A stretch of 64,000 nucleotides of DNA from DATJFQ01 sp035492775 (GCA_035492775.1 DATJIW010000088.1:7841-71840); one strand, 5' to 3'. Shown: positions 42,894-51,810, counted from the stretch's first letter. Notes: generated by a model from the letters alone, not told the origin. A program made the numbers and translations.

Positions 42894-43015
42894 TTCGTCT
42901 GGCGTCGAGCCGGCAGCTTTTTGTTGCGCGAGGAGCGCCGGAGTTCGGTTTCCGCGACGGCGACGCGCCCGTCGTCGCGATAGACGAGCACCTGCGTACG
43001 GGATCCAAATTCCAC
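42878..43015 (-). CDS. Possible small protein or gene fragment (45 aa)
   Basis: GTG at 43013-43015, stop TAA at 42878-42880. The translation includes EFGSRTQVLVYRDDGRVAVA, which resembles the last strand of NRDE-family proteins, followed by a very basic tail. No ribosome-binding site is clear. It could be the remnant of a larger gene or a chance frame; it overlaps the downstream start by 16 bp, which could mean coupling. Confidence 0.25.
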   Translation of the reverse strand: MEFGSRTQVLVYRDDGRVAVAETELRRSSRNKKLPARRQTKCSRF

Positions 43016-43038
43016 GCCGGGGCTGCTAGAGTGATGAG

Positions 43039-43764
43039 ATGGATCGCCGACGTGCACGGCTGGAACCGCCGGACCTCAGTGAAAAAGGAGGGCTCAAGGA
43101 CGGCCAGCCCCAGCGGAGCGACGAGCGGCTCTTCATGCAGTTCATGGCGTTCGGCTCCAGCCGCGGCGCGGCGACGATTGGCGCGCACCTGCAGGAGGCT
43201 CGCATCCAAGGGGTCGTGTACGAGGACTTGAACGACCCGACGGGCGTCGGAATCCTCACGCTCTCCGCGCGGCCGGACGCATTTCTCGATCGTGTGCGGC
43301 CGGCGCTCGTGAGCGGTCCCTGCGCCAGCCTCGTTCAGAAGCCTGAGTTCACGATGTTCGGCCGCACCTACTCGCTCGGTTACGAGCCGGATCTGGCCGA
43401 CGCGCTGGTCCATCGTCCCACGCGCACCGTACTCAATCCGGAGTGGCCCTGGGCGATCTGGTATCCGCTCCGGCGCAGCGGAAGGTTCGCGCAGCTCGAC
43501 GACCAGGAGCAGCGCACCATTCTGCGCGAGCACGGCGCGATCGGCATGACGTTCGGCGCGGCGGACTACGCGCACGATGTCCGGCTCGCGTGCCACGGCC
43601 TCGACCGCGGCGACAACGACTTCGTCATCGGCCTGATCGGGAAGGAGCTCTTCCCGCTCTCCGCAGTCGTCCAGGCCATGCGAAACACGCAGCAGACGTC
43701 CTTGTATCTCGATCGCCTCGGCCCGTTCTTCGTCGGCCGCGCCGTCTGGCAATCTCAGGAATAG
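43039..43764 (+). CDS. Second chlorite dismutase/HemQ-family protein
   Basis: 241 residues. The family core is visible: ILREHGAIGMTFGAADYAHD (candidate proximal His), VRLACHGLDRGDNDFVIGL, LSAVVQAMRNTQQTSLYLD and the conserved end GPFFVGRA. The N-terminal half lacks the YPFVKT block of the HemQ at 2518. It is therefore a second, different member; it may bind heme, but chlorite dismutase activity is not implied. The start ATG at 43039 is uncertain, and an internal ATG at 43135 is possible. Confidence 0.7.
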   Translation: MDRRRARLEPPDLSEKGGLKDGQPQRSDERLFMQFMAFGSSRGAATIGAHLQEARIQGVVYEDLNDPTGVGILTLSARPDAFLDRVRPALVSGPCASLVQKPEFTMFGRTYSLGYEPDLADALVHRPTRTVLNPEWPWAIWYPLRRSGRFAQLDDQEQRTILREHGAIGMTFGAADYAHDVRLACHGLDRGDNDFVIGLIGKELFPLSAVVQAMRNTQQTSLYLDRLGPFFVGRAVWQSQE

Positions 43765-43770
43765 GTCTCT

Positions 43771-43859
43771 TCAACTCCCAACTCCGAATTCCCAACTTGA
43801 GTGTTCGAGAAGTGGGAACCGGGAGTAATTGGGAATTGGGAGTTGGGAATTGGGAGTTA
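43771..43859. repeat. Heptameric repeat block with inverted arms
   Basis: 43771-43799 carries AACTCCC-type heptamers; 43811-43859 carries the complementary GGGAATT/GGGAGTT units, with a 12-base spacer that includes GTGTTCGAGAAG. As at 32171 the block sits exactly between two convergent genes (here the chlorite-dismutase-like gene and ligD). It can form a hairpin, and the right arm has four GGG runs seven bases apart. Confidence 0.88.
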
Positions 43860-45770
43860 TGTCGAGACCCTCTGCAGCGCTTTCGTCATATTCGCTGTCA
43901 GCTTCTGCGGCGTCCGGAAGTAGCCGGCCCACGGGTCGATTCGCTGAGAGGCGACGCGTTGCGGAACGGTCGTGACGGTGAACGACGCCGCGTCGAGTGA
44001 TTCCTTCAGTTCTGTCCACGCGAGCGGCACCGACACGGGGGCGCCGTTGCGCGAGCGCGTCGAGAACGCCGCGATCGACGTGTTCGTCCGGTTGTTGCGC
44101 AGGTAGTCGACCAGGATCTGCCGTTCACGCCCGCGTTTGCCGAACTGCATCGTGAACAGCGACGGGTCGTGCCGCACGAGCGCCTCAGCCAGCGACCGCG
44201 CGAACTCGAGGCATGCATCCCATTGCCGTTTGCGTGCGAGTGGAACGACCACATGAAGGCCTCGCCCTCCGGTCGTCTTGACCCAGCTTTCGAGATCGAG
44301 CGAGTGAAGCATGTGCCGCACCAGACGGGCGGCATTGACGACGGTTTTCCAGGTGATGCTCGCGCCGGGGTCCAGATCGATGACGATGCGGTCGGGCAGT
44401 TCGACCTTGTCGTAACGCGTGTTCCATGTGTGAATCTCGAGGATGTCCATCTGCGCGAGCGCGACGATCGCCTCGGGCGATTCGATGACCAGATACGCGC
44501 CAACCTTCGTCTTTTCCTGGATTCGCACGCGTTTCAATTGCGGAGGCGCCCACAGTTTCGAGTGCTTCATGAAGATGCACTCGCCGGCGATGCCGTTCCC
44601 GCAGCGCACGAGCGTCAGCGGCCGGCCGTCGACGTGCGGCATCATCGCCGCTGCAACGCTGGCGTAGTACCGCGCCACGTCCAGCTTCGTGAGCGACGGT
44701 TGTGGATACATCAGGCGCTCGGCGTGCGTGATGGCAATGCCAAGTACCTCCGGAGTGGACGAGGATCCGGACTTCGCGGTGCGCCTGCCGCGCCTTGGCG
44801 ACGCTGCTTTCGTCTGGCGTGCTGGCGATGGGAGCTTCGGTGCCGCCGGCTGTTCGCGGACGATCGTCCGAGGCGACTTGTCTGACCGGAGTCCCTGGAA
44901 CGACGGATGCCGGATCCTTCCCTCGCCGGTCCATTCCGTGAACACGACTTCGCCGACCAGCCGCGGTTCGACCCAGTGGGCGTGCCGTCCGAGCCAACCT
45001 GCAGGCGGCGGCGAGAAGGCCGACTGCTTGACTTCAATCCTGTCGAGCGCTCGGCGAAGCTCACCCGCCAGTTTCGCCGTGAAACCCGTTCCGACCTTGC
45101 CGGCGAAAACAAGACGATCGCCGTCGTAGTACCCGACGAGGAGTGCTCCGATACCCTGGCGCGATCCTTCGGGGTCGGTGAAACCGCCGATCACGAATTC
45201 CTGCCGCTGCACGCATTTCGTCTTGAGCCAGCCGGCGCGCTTTCCGCTCATATACGGCTGGTCGCGGAGCTTCGAGACGATGCCTTCGGCGCCGAGCCGG
45301 CACGCTTCCCTGAACGCGTCCGGTCCGCTGGCGGCGATGTGCTCCGCGAATTGAATCCGCGAGCCCCGGACGATCCGCGAGAGCGCGGACTTGCGCGCTT
45401 CGAGCGTTTCCTGGACGAGGGGTCGACCGTTCAGGTACAACAGGTCGAAGACGAAATAGACGAGCGTCCCGCTCGAGTCGGTGCCGGAGTTCTGAAGCGC
45501 CTGAAAGCTCGTGCGTCCATCGGGCAGCACCATGCAGACTTCTCCGTCGAGCAGCGCCGAACGGACGTCGAGCTGGGCGGCGGCGCGGACGATGGCGGGG
45601 AAGGCGTGCGTCCAGTCCTTGCCGTTCCGACTGATGAGCGTGATCGTCAGTCCGTCGATTCGGCACCCGATGCGATAGCCGTCGTACTTCAGCTCGTGGA
45701 TCCACTCACTGCCGTCGGGCGGTGTCTTCACGAGTTGCGCGAGCTGCGGACGATAGGGAGGTAAACGCAT
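43857..45770 (-). CDS. ligD: ATP-dependent DNA ligase D (ligase plus polymerase/primase domains)
   Basis: 637 residues. Residues 1-310 are the ligase: WIHELKYDGYRIGCR with the adenylated Lys28, SALLDGEVCM, YFVFDLLYLNGRPL, EGIVSKLRD and WLKTKCVQRQEFVIGG. After a basic linker, the primase-like polymerase domain begins near 370 (HAERLMYPQPSLTKLDVARY) and contains DRIVIDLDPGASITW (metal Asp pair) and SWVKTTGGRGLHVVVP. The third usual domain, the 3'-phosphoesterase, is absent. LigD works with Ku in non-homologous end joining; no ku gene is in the window. Start ATG 45768-45770. Confidence 0.9.
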   Translation of the reverse strand: MRLPPYRPQLAQLVKTPPDGSEWIHELKYDGYRIGCRIDGLTITLISRNGKDWTHAFPAIVRAAAQLDVRSALLDGEVCMVLPDGRTSFQALQNSGTDSSGTLVYFVFDLLYLNGRPLVQETLEARKSALSRIVRGSRIQFAEHIAASGPDAFREACRLGAEGIVSKLRDQPYMSGKRAGWLKTKCVQRQEFVIGGFTDPEGSRQGIGALLVGYYDGDRLVFAGKVGTGFTAKLAGELRRALDRIEVKQSAFSPPPAGWLGRHAHWVEPRLVGEVVFTEWTGEGRIRHPSFQGLRSDKSPRTIVREQPAAPKLPSPARQTKAASPRRGRRTAKSGSSSTPEVLGIAITHAERLMYPQPSLTKLDVARYYASVAAAMMPHVDGRPLTLVRCGNGIAGECIFMKHSKLWAPPQLKRVRIQEKTKVGAYLVIESPEAIVALAQMDILEIHTWNTRYDKVELPDRIVIDLDPGASITWKTVVNAARLVRHMLHSLDLESWVKTTGGRGLHVVVPLARKRQWDACLEFARSLAEALVRHDPSLFTMQFGKRGRERQILVDYLRNNRTNTSIAAFSTRSRNGAPVSVPLAWTELKESLDAASFTVTTVPQRVASQRIDPWAGYFRTPQKLTANMTKALQRVST

Positions 45771-45854
45771 CAGCAAGTGGCTGCAAAGCTCATTGCTACA
45801 TCCCACGATCGGCGGACGCTTTGCAACAACATCTTTGCGGAGGGAACGGTTGTG

Positions 45855-46346
45855 ATGAGACTGCAAAGCATGGGAGCGATCGTTTTCGCCGCGGGCCTCG
45901 CCGCGGCAGGCGCCGGGTGCAGCCATGGTCCGTCGGCTTCTCAGGATCGAGCGAACACGCCGCCGGAGACTGCGACGGCGACCTCGTCGAACGTCCCGAT
46001 GACGGCAACCGTTACGGGCTGTCTCGCCGCCGGTGATGCGGCAGATACGTTCGTGTTGAACGCGGCGCGGAGCGAAGGCGATACCACGAGTGCCACGTAC
46101 AATCTGGTTGGCGCCAGCGCCGACGAGCTGCGAAGTCACATCGGCGAGCAGGTGAAAGTATCGGGCACGGTCACCTCCGGCGAGCAGGTGGCCGAGCGGT
46201 CGATGCCACAAGCACAGACCGACAAGACGAAAGGCACGACGGGAACGCCGACGGTGCAGACGCAGACCGACGTGCAGATCAAACGGCTGCAGGTCAGCTC
46301 GGTCTCGCCCGAAGGGCACAAATGCGAGGTGGATCGGGGCCGGTAG
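45855..46346 (+). CDS. Small lipoprotein of unknown function
   Basis: 163 residues. A lipobox is visible (FAAGLAAAGAGCSHG). The mature part is Thr/Ala-rich, with a beta-rich region (VTGCLAAGDAADTFVLNAAR; YNLVGASADELRSHIGEQVK; VSGTVTSGEQ) resembling OB-fold-type secreted proteins of acidobacteria. ATG 45855 has GGAGGGA nine bases upstream; the frame extends to 45777 but without signal. Divergent from ligD. Confidence 0.7.
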   Translation: MRLQSMGAIVFAAGLAAAGAGCSHGPSASQDRANTPPETATATSSNVPMTATVTGCLAAGDAADTFVLNAARSEGDTTSATYNLVGASADELRSHIGEQVKVSGTVTSGEQVAERSMPQAQTDKTKGTTGTPTVQTQTDVQIKRLQVSSVSPEGHKCEVDRGR

Positions 46347-46355
46347 CCCAGCCAC

Positions 46356-47360
46356 TTGGGCAGGAGGTCGCTTCCGGCCTCCCGTTATTTGGTGTCGCGT
46401 TTCTATAAAACCGGCAACCAGACCGATGGCCCATGGGTTGCTGACGAGTGCGCCGGAGCTGCCGATTTGCCCAGCATACGAGGCCGACGTCCCCGGCGCC
46501 TGTCACCCGAAGAGCGCAAATCGCTGACGCACGGCGATTTCTGGATACCCGAGGAAGAGCGGGAGGTCTACCGGCGCGCGCTCGTCGCGCTCAACGAGGC
46601 GCAAATCCCGTATGTCGTGGCCGGCGCGTACGCGATTTACGAGCATACCGGCATCTACCGCCAGACCAAGGACCTCGATCTCTTCGTCGAACCGTCCGCA
46701 GTCGTGCCGGCGGCGCGCGCGCTGCACGCCGCCGGGTTCGTCATGCGTCTCGAAGATCTCCACTGGCTCGCGAAGGCCACCGTCGGAGACCGCTTCGTCG
46801 ACATCATCTATGGCATGGGCAACGGGATCGCATTCATCGACTCGTCCTGGCTCGAGCACAGCCGTCCGGGCGTGCTCGCGGCACAGGCGGTTCGCATCGC
46901 ACCCGCGGAAGAACTGATCTGGCACCGCCTCTTCATCAGCGAGCGGCATCGGCACGACATGTCCGACGTCGTTCACCTCATCCTCTGTATAGGCGATGCG
47001 ATCGACTGGGAGCGCCTCGTGGTCCGTGTCGGGCAGAACTGGCCGCTGCTGCTCGCGCAGCTGCAGATGTTCAGTTACGTCTACCCCGGCTACCGGACGA
47101 ACGTGCCGAACTGGGTCATGGAGCAGCTGATCGAACAGGCGCGGGCGGATATCGGAAGGGACGAGGAAGACGCCGACGTCACGCGCGGGACGCTGATCTC
47201 GCGGTTCAGCTTCGCCATCGATGTTCGCGAGTGGGGCTTCTCCGACCCGCGGGGCGAACTCATCCGCCGGGCCCGCAGCCAGCCGGTCATCCGCGAAATC
47301 GCCGAGTCGGATGTCTGGGACGAACGCAACGAGGAGCGCGCCGACACCAGGGAAGAATAA
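46356..47360 (+). CDS. Nucleotidyltransferase-fold protein (MNT/AbiEii-like)
   Basis: Up to 334 residues; the translation start is uncertain (TTG 46356, GTG 46392 or a later codon), since the first about 65 residues show no conserved features and a hairpin sits at 46363. The core has VVAGAYAIYEHTGIYRQTKD and LDLFVEPS: the GG/GA...D-x-D pattern of nucleotidyltransferases, followed by VDIIYGMGNGIAFID and a helical C-terminal part (EELIWHRLFISERHRHDMSD). Relatives include putative transferases that modify RNA or proteins and antitoxin-partner MNTs; no toxin gene (HEPN) is adjacent. Function unknown. Confidence 0.72.
   Translation: MGRRSLPASRYLVSRFYKTGNQTDGPWVADECAGAADLPSIRGRRPRRLSPEERKSLTHGDFWIPEEEREVYRRALVALNEAQIPYVVAGAYAIYEHTGIYRQTKDLDLFVEPSAVVPAARALHAAGFVMRLEDLHWLAKATVGDRFVDIIYGMGNGIAFIDSSWLEHSRPGVLAAQAVRIAPAEELIWHRLFISERHRHDMSDVVHLILCIGDAIDWERLVVRVGQNWPLLLAQLQMFSYVYPGYRTNVPNWVMEQLIEQARADIGRDEEDADVTRGTLISRFSFAIDVREWGFSDPRGELIRRARSQPVIREIAESDVWDERNEERADTREE
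46363..46382 (+). terminator. Possible terminator hairpin after the lipoprotein gene
   Basis: GGAGGTC (46363-46369), loop GCTTCC, GGCCTCC (46376-46382), seven pairs with one G-U, followed by CGTTATTT. It starts 16 bp after the lipoprotein stop. The T-rich stretch is short, so termination may be partial. It overlaps the annotated 5' end of the nucleotidyltransferase frame, another reason to place that start further downstream. Confidence 0.45.
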
Positions 47361-47370
47361 GAGGATCACG

Positions 47371-47404
47371 TCAATTCCCAACTCCCAATTCCCAACTCCC
47401 AATA
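47371..47404. repeat. Heptameric repeat block, single arm
   Basis: Five heptamers of the AATTCCC/AACTCCC type on the plus strand, directly after the nucleotidyltransferase stop and before the PadR promoter region. Only one orientation is present, unlike the blocks at 32171 and 43771. The complementary strand has GGG runs spaced by four bases. Confidence 0.85.
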
Positions 47405-47457
47405 AAAAGTGAACTAAACTTTTTAGCCCCTCATTACGTCAAAGCCTCTATCAGACA

Positions 47458-47468
47458 CTCTAGTAGAG
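47458..47468. promoter_or_regulatory. Palindrome upstream of padR, candidate PadR operator
   Basis: CTCTAGTAGAG is a perfect 5-1-5 palindrome ending seven bases before the padR GTG; a wider pair CCTCTA (47445-47450) and TAGAGG (47464-47469) surrounds it. PadR repressors bind such inverted repeats next to their own start. Placement over the ribosome-binding region would fit autorepression. Not tested here. Confidence 0.45.
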
Positions 47469-47474
47469 GACACC

Positions 47475-47831
47475 GTGACGCTCAGGAAATCGCGCAATGC
47501 ACCCGGCCCCGACCTGCTGCAGGGCACGCTCGACATGCTGGTGCTCCAGACCCTCCGGCTCGGAGCGGCGCACGGGTACACGATCGCGCGTCTCATCGGC
47601 CAGCGCTCCGATGAATTCCTCCAGGTCGAACAGGGGTCGCTGTACCCGGCGCTCAACCGCCTGGAGGACCGCGGCTGGATCGATTCCCACTGGGCGATTT
47701 CCGAGAACAATCGCCGCGCGCGGTATTACACGCTGACGCCGAAAGGGCGCCGGCAGCTCCAACAGGAAACCGAACACTGGCACCAGCTCGTGAAGGCCAT
47801 CGGGGCGGTGCTGAGTCCGATCGAGGACTGA
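47475..47831 (+). CDS. PadR-family transcriptional regulator
   Basis: 118 residues. The winged helix matches the family: LLQGTLDMLVLQTLRLGAAH, GYTIARLIGQRS, VEQGSLYPALNRLEDRGWI and RRARYYTLTPKGRRQLQQE. GTG start with GAGGAC upstream. One base separates its stop from the permease start, a pairing common in acidobacteria; it most likely represses the permease and itself. Confidence 0.93.
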   Translation: MTLRKSRNAPGPDLLQGTLDMLVLQTLRLGAAHGYTIARLIGQRSDEFLQVEQGSLYPALNRLEDRGWIDSHWAISENNRRARYYTLTPKGRRQLQQETEHWHQLVKAIGAVLSPIED

Positions 47832-47832
47832 C

Positions 47833-50502
47833 GTGCGCCGGTTCTTCCGCCGCGGACGTCTCGACAGTGAACGCGCCTCGGAGATCCAGGCGCACCTCGA
47901 TCATCACGTCGACGATCTGATTGCCCAGGGCCTCCCGCGGTCCGAGGCGATCCGCGAGGCCCGCCGCCGGTTCGGCAATCCTCACGCTATCCGCCAGGAG
48001 ATCTACGAGATGAACAGCCTTCCTGTGCTCGAGCCCTTCATCCGGGATCTGCGGTACGCGTTCCGCATGCTCCGGAAGACGCCCGGATTCACGTTCGCGG
48101 CGGCGGCGACGCTGGCGCTCGGAATCGGCGCGAACACCGCGGTCTTCAGCGTCGTAAACGCGCTGCTGTTCACGCCGTTACCGTATCCCCAGCCGGACCG
48201 TCTCGCGCTGCTTCAGTATCACACCCGCAGTCCCAAGTCCGGCGACAACCGCGACGTCGGTTCGAACGGCCGGATGTGGTTCGCGGTCCGCGATTACACG
48301 TCGACGATAGACGCGGCAGTCTTGGGAGGCACCGCGGGCGTGAACCTCGTAGCCGGTGACCGCGCCGCGTACGTGCAGCAGCAGCGCGTGAGCGCCGGCT
48401 ACTTCCATGTCGTGGGTATTCCACCGCTGATCGGGCGGGAATTCACGCGCGACGAAGACGTCCCCGGGGGACCCGCGGTCGTGATCCTGAACAATTCCTT
48501 ATGGAAGACGATGTTCAATGCGGATCGATCGATCGTGGGCCGGACCATACAGCTTCGCGGGGAGTCGTACACGGTGGTCGGGGTGCTGCCGGAGAACTTC
48601 CCGGTCACGCAGCGCAGCAGCTTCACCGGCGGCCAGGGGGTCGATCTGTGGACGCCGCTGCGGCCGTCGACCAACGGTGAGGGCGGCGGCATCAATTACA
48701 CGGTCGTCGCGCGTCTGCACGACGGCATAAATTTGGCGCAGGCGCGGGACGACGTGCGCAATGCGTCGCCGCACGCCTTCCAGCACGTGGATCCCGGCAC
48801 GCTCGCCGAACTGGATCTCGTGCCGATGCAGCAGGCCATGACCGCCGGCATTCGAGAGCCGCTGATGATGTTGTGGGGTGCCGTCGCCATTGTGCTGCTG
48901 ATCGCCTGCGTCAACATTGCCGGGCTGCTGCTCGCTCGCGGTGCGACGCGAACGCGAGAAATCGCGACGCGGATGGCGCTTGGCAGCGGGCGCCGGGCCG
49001 TGATCCGGCAGCTGCTGGTGGAAAGCGTCGCGCTCGCGTCGATCGGCGGCGCGCTCGGTCTCGGAGTGGGCTGGCTGGTACTGAACGCTCTTGGCGACCT
49101 GGCGGCCCAGACCTTCGACCTGTGGCAACCGCTGGCGCTCGACGCCCGGGCCCTTGGAGTCACCGTCGTATTCGCGCTCGGCACGAGCATCATCTTCGGT
49201 CTCGCGCCGGCGATCCAGGCGTCCCGGCTCGATGTGCGTGCCGGACTTGGCGAGGGCGGCACGCGGGCTGTCGCCGGCGCGTCGAACCGCTGGCCTCGCC
49301 GCGTTCTCGTCATCGCCGAAGTCGCTCTTGGCGTCGTCCTTCTCATCAGCAGCGGCCTGCTCGTCCGGACGTTCGTGCATCTGCGCGGCCTTGCTCCGGG
49401 CTTTGACGATCGGAACCTCGTGACTGTCAGCGTGTCGTTGCAGGACGCGCGCTACAAGGATCCCGTTGCCGTGCAGGGGCTCTTCGACGAAACACTGCGG
49501 CGGATGCGCGGCATCCCTGGAGTCGAAGGCGCAGGTGTGGGGCTCGGGATGCCGTACACACGGCTGCTCAATAACGGGATGCGCCGGCTGGACGGACCCG
49601 AAGTGGACCCGCCAGACAGCGGGCAACTGACAAACGAGACCTATGTCACCCCAGGATTGTTCGAAGCCTTGAAGGTGCCGGTACGTCAAGGTCGGGTGTT
49701 CGCCGACTCCGACGGCGCGTCCTCGGCACCGGTTGCCGTCGTGAACGAAGCGTTCGTTGCGCGGTACTTCAAGAAGGACCGTTCCGTCCTCGGCCGGCAC
49801 CTGGCGTCCGGGAAGGAGGTTCGCGAGATCGTCGGCGTTGTCGGCAACGTGGAGCAGGGCTCCGCCGGGTGGGGAGACTTCGAACCGATCTCACCGCTGC
49901 CATGCCTGTATATCCCGGTGTCGCAGACGTCGAGCGCCTTCCTCACCCTGGTTCACACGTGGTTCCAGCCATCATGGGCGATTCGGACGTCGATGCCGTT
50001 CGAGACTGTAGTCCCGAAGGTCCGCGAAGCGCTCCAGTCCGTGGATCCGCACCTGCCGATTGCCGAAGTGAATACGATCGACGATCTGCGCGGAGAGAAG
50101 CTGGTGTCGCAGCGGTTCATGATGATCCTGGTGGCGGGTTTGGGCCTGCTCGCACTCGTGCTGTCGGCAGTCGGCCTGCAGGGGCTCATCGCGAGCAGCG
50201 TCAACGAGCGGACGCGGGAACTCGGCGTGCGTCTCGCGCTCGGCGCAACGGGTTCGCAAGTCATGGGCGACGTGGTCGCCCCGGGCCTGATGCTCGCCGC
50301 GATCGGCGTCGTCATCGGCAGCGCCGGCGCGCTGGTGAGCACGCGGCTGATGCAATCCTTCATCTGGGGCGTGACGCCGACCGATCCGCTCACCTTTATA
50401 GGTGTCGTCGCGGTCCTGCTCGCCGTCGCGCTGCTCGCGAGCGTGATCCCGGCGCTGCGTGTGCTGAGGCTCGATCCCGCGAAAACGCTCAGAGCTGAAT
50501 AA
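47833..50502 (+). CDS. Orphan FtsX/MacB-like permease with soluble N-terminal helical domain
   Basis: 889 residues. Residues 1-60 are a soluble helical domain (SERASEIQAHLDHHVDDLIA, GLPRSEAIREARRRFGN) typical of PadR-linked acidobacterial permeases. A first transmembrane helix follows (TFAAAATLALGIGANTAVFS), then a MacB-PCD-like periplasmic domain, FtsX (AVAIVLLIACVNIAGLLLAR), a second periplasmic domain (VTPGLFEALKVPVRQGRVFA) and a second FtsX domain ending LRLDPAKTLRAE. No ATPase subunit is adjacent. Substrate unknown. Expression is probably controlled by the adjacent PadR. Confidence 0.9.
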   Translation: MRRFFRRGRLDSERASEIQAHLDHHVDDLIAQGLPRSEAIREARRRFGNPHAIRQEIYEMNSLPVLEPFIRDLRYAFRMLRKTPGFTFAAAATLALGIGANTAVFSVVNALLFTPLPYPQPDRLALLQYHTRSPKSGDNRDVGSNGRMWFAVRDYTSTIDAAVLGGTAGVNLVAGDRAAYVQQQRVSAGYFHVVGIPPLIGREFTRDEDVPGGPAVVILNNSLWKTMFNADRSIVGRTIQLRGESYTVVGVLPENFPVTQRSSFTGGQGVDLWTPLRPSTNGEGGGINYTVVARLHDGINLAQARDDVRNASPHAFQHVDPGTLAELDLVPMQQAMTAGIREPLMMLWGAVAIVLLIACVNIAGLLLARGATRTREIATRMALGSGRRAVIRQLLVESVALASIGGALGLGVGWLVLNALGDLAAQTFDLWQPLALDARALGVTVVFALGTSIIFGLAPAIQASRLDVRAGLGEGGTRAVAGASNRWPRRVLVIAEVALGVVLLISSGLLVRTFVHLRGLAPGFDDRNLVTVSVSLQDARYKDPVAVQGLFDETLRRMRGIPGVEGAGVGLGMPYTRLLNNGMRRLDGPEVDPPDSGQLTNETYVTPGLFEALKVPVRQGRVFADSDGASSAPVAVVNEAFVARYFKKDRSVLGRHLASGKEVREIVGVVGNVEQGSAGWGDFEPISPLPCLYIPVSQTSSAFLTLVHTWFQPSWAIRTSMPFETVVPKVREALQSVDPHLPIAEVNTIDDLRGEKLVSQRFMMILVAGLGLLALVLSAVGLQGLIASSVNERTRELGVRLALGATGSQVMGDVVAPGLMLAAIGVVIGSAGALVSTRLMQSFIWGVTPTDPLTFIGVVAVLLAVALLASVIPALRVLRLDPAKTLRAE

Positions 50503-50512
50503 CTCGCAGCTG

Positions 50513-51802
50513 CTAAAGCGTCTTCGTTCCCATGTCGACGGCCGGTACAGGCAGAATGCCCCGCTCGATGTAGATCGGCCGGACGATCGCGCGCAGCGAG
50601 GGCAGCTTGCCGGCAAACCACAGACCGGTGATCACGCACACGGCGCCGCACAGGCCTATCGTCGTCTCGGCGCCGATGCGGTCGGCGACGACGCCGGCGA
50701 GCAGGCTGCCGATCGGGGCGCTGCCGAAGAAGGCCATCGTATAGAAGGCCATGACGCGGCCACGGACGCGGTCGTCGACGAGCGTCTGCAGGACCGTATT
50801 CGTGGCCGCCATCTGCAGGATGAATCCCGCGCCCACGATCGTCAGGACCGCGGCAGCAGCGAGCTCCGAGCGCGAGACCGAGAATCCGATGAGTCCGGCG
50901 CCGAACGCCAGCGTCGCGTACATCACGACCTGCCCAAGTCCGACGACGGACGTCCGTTGCGCCAGATAGAGTGCGCCGGCGAGCGCGCCCACACCGCTCA
51001 TCGTCATCAGAAAGCCCAGCGTGCTGGGTCCGCCGTGCAGCACCTGCGTGACGACGGCCGGCATGAGCACGGTATACGGCATGGCCATCGTGCTGACGAT
51101 GGCCAGCACGAGCAGGGCGGTGCGAATCGGCACCGAATCGAGGACGTATTGCCAGCCGTCGCGCAGGTCCTGCAGGACGTTCGCTTCGACCCGTTCGGCG
51201 TGCCCGCGGGCGGTCACGTGCATGGCGACGAGTGACGCGATCACGAACAGGTACGACACCGCGTCAATCGTGAAGCACCAGCCCTCCCCGACCGCAGCGA
51301 TGATCGCGCCGCCGATCGACGGCCCGATGATGCGGCTGCCGTTCACCATCGACGAATTCAGCGCGATGGCATTCGCCATGTCGGCGCGATCCTCGACCAT
51401 TTCGACGACGAAGGCCTGCCGCGCGGGAGTGTCGAAGGCATTGATGAAGCCCTGGCCGACCTGGAGCAACAGGATCTCGGTCACGGTGATGCGTCCGGAG
51501 AACGTGAGCGCTGCGAGCGCGGCCGACTGCAGCATCGAGAGGATCTGCGTCATTATCAGGATCCGCTGCCTGTCGGCCCGGTCGACGATGACGCCGGCGA
51601 ACGGTGCCAGGACGAGCGTCGGCACCTGTCCGCAGAATCCGACCACGCCCAGGAGCAGTTCTGATCCTGTGAGGCGATAGACGAGCCAGCTCGTCGCGAT
51701 CCGCGTGATCCACGTGCCGATGAGCGAGACGCTCTGGCCGCTGAAGAAGAGCCGGTAATTGCGGTGCCGCAGCGCCCGCGTCATTCGCGCTCGAGCTTCC
51801 AT
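50513..51802 (-). CDS. MFS transporter (MFS_3/EntS-like exporter)
   Basis: 429 residues with twelve predicted membrane helices. RHRNYRLFFSGQSVSLIGTW is the typical start of the MFS_3 group, followed by FAGVIVDRADRQRILIMTQI (motif A) and GQGFINAFDTPARQAFVVEM. Members export siderophores such as enterobactin or drugs; the substrate is unknown. ATG 51802 is chosen. The divergent AI-2E-family gene starts eight bases away, so the 5' ends and promoters must overlap or lie inside the genes. Confidence 0.88.
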   Translation of the reverse strand: MEARARMTRALRHRNYRLFFSGQSVSLIGTWITRIATSWLVYRLTGSELLLGVVGFCGQVPTLVLAPFAGVIVDRADRQRILIMTQILSMLQSAALAALTFSGRITVTEILLLQVGQGFINAFDTPARQAFVVEMVEDRADMANAIALNSSMVNGSRIIGPSIGGAIIAAVGEGWCFTIDAVSYLFVIASLVAMHVTARGHAERVEANVLQDLRDGWQYVLDSVPIRTALLVLAIVSTMAMPYTVLMPAVVTQVLHGGPSTLGFLMTMSGVGALAGALYLAQRTSVVGLGQVVMYATLAFGAGLIGFSVSRSELAAAAVLTIVGAGFILQMAATNTVLQTLVDDRVRGRVMAFYTMAFFGSAPIGSLLAGVVADRIGAETTIGLCGAVCVITGLWFAGKLPSLRAIVRPIYIERGILPVPAVDMGTKTL

Positions 51803-51810
51803 AGTCGACC

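Noticed and set aside
46448..47614. Long plus-strand frame overlapping the nucleotidyltransferase and padR
   Set aside because: Arg-rich, offset by one base from the nucleotidyltransferase frame, and runs through the heptamer repeat into padR; not a protein.
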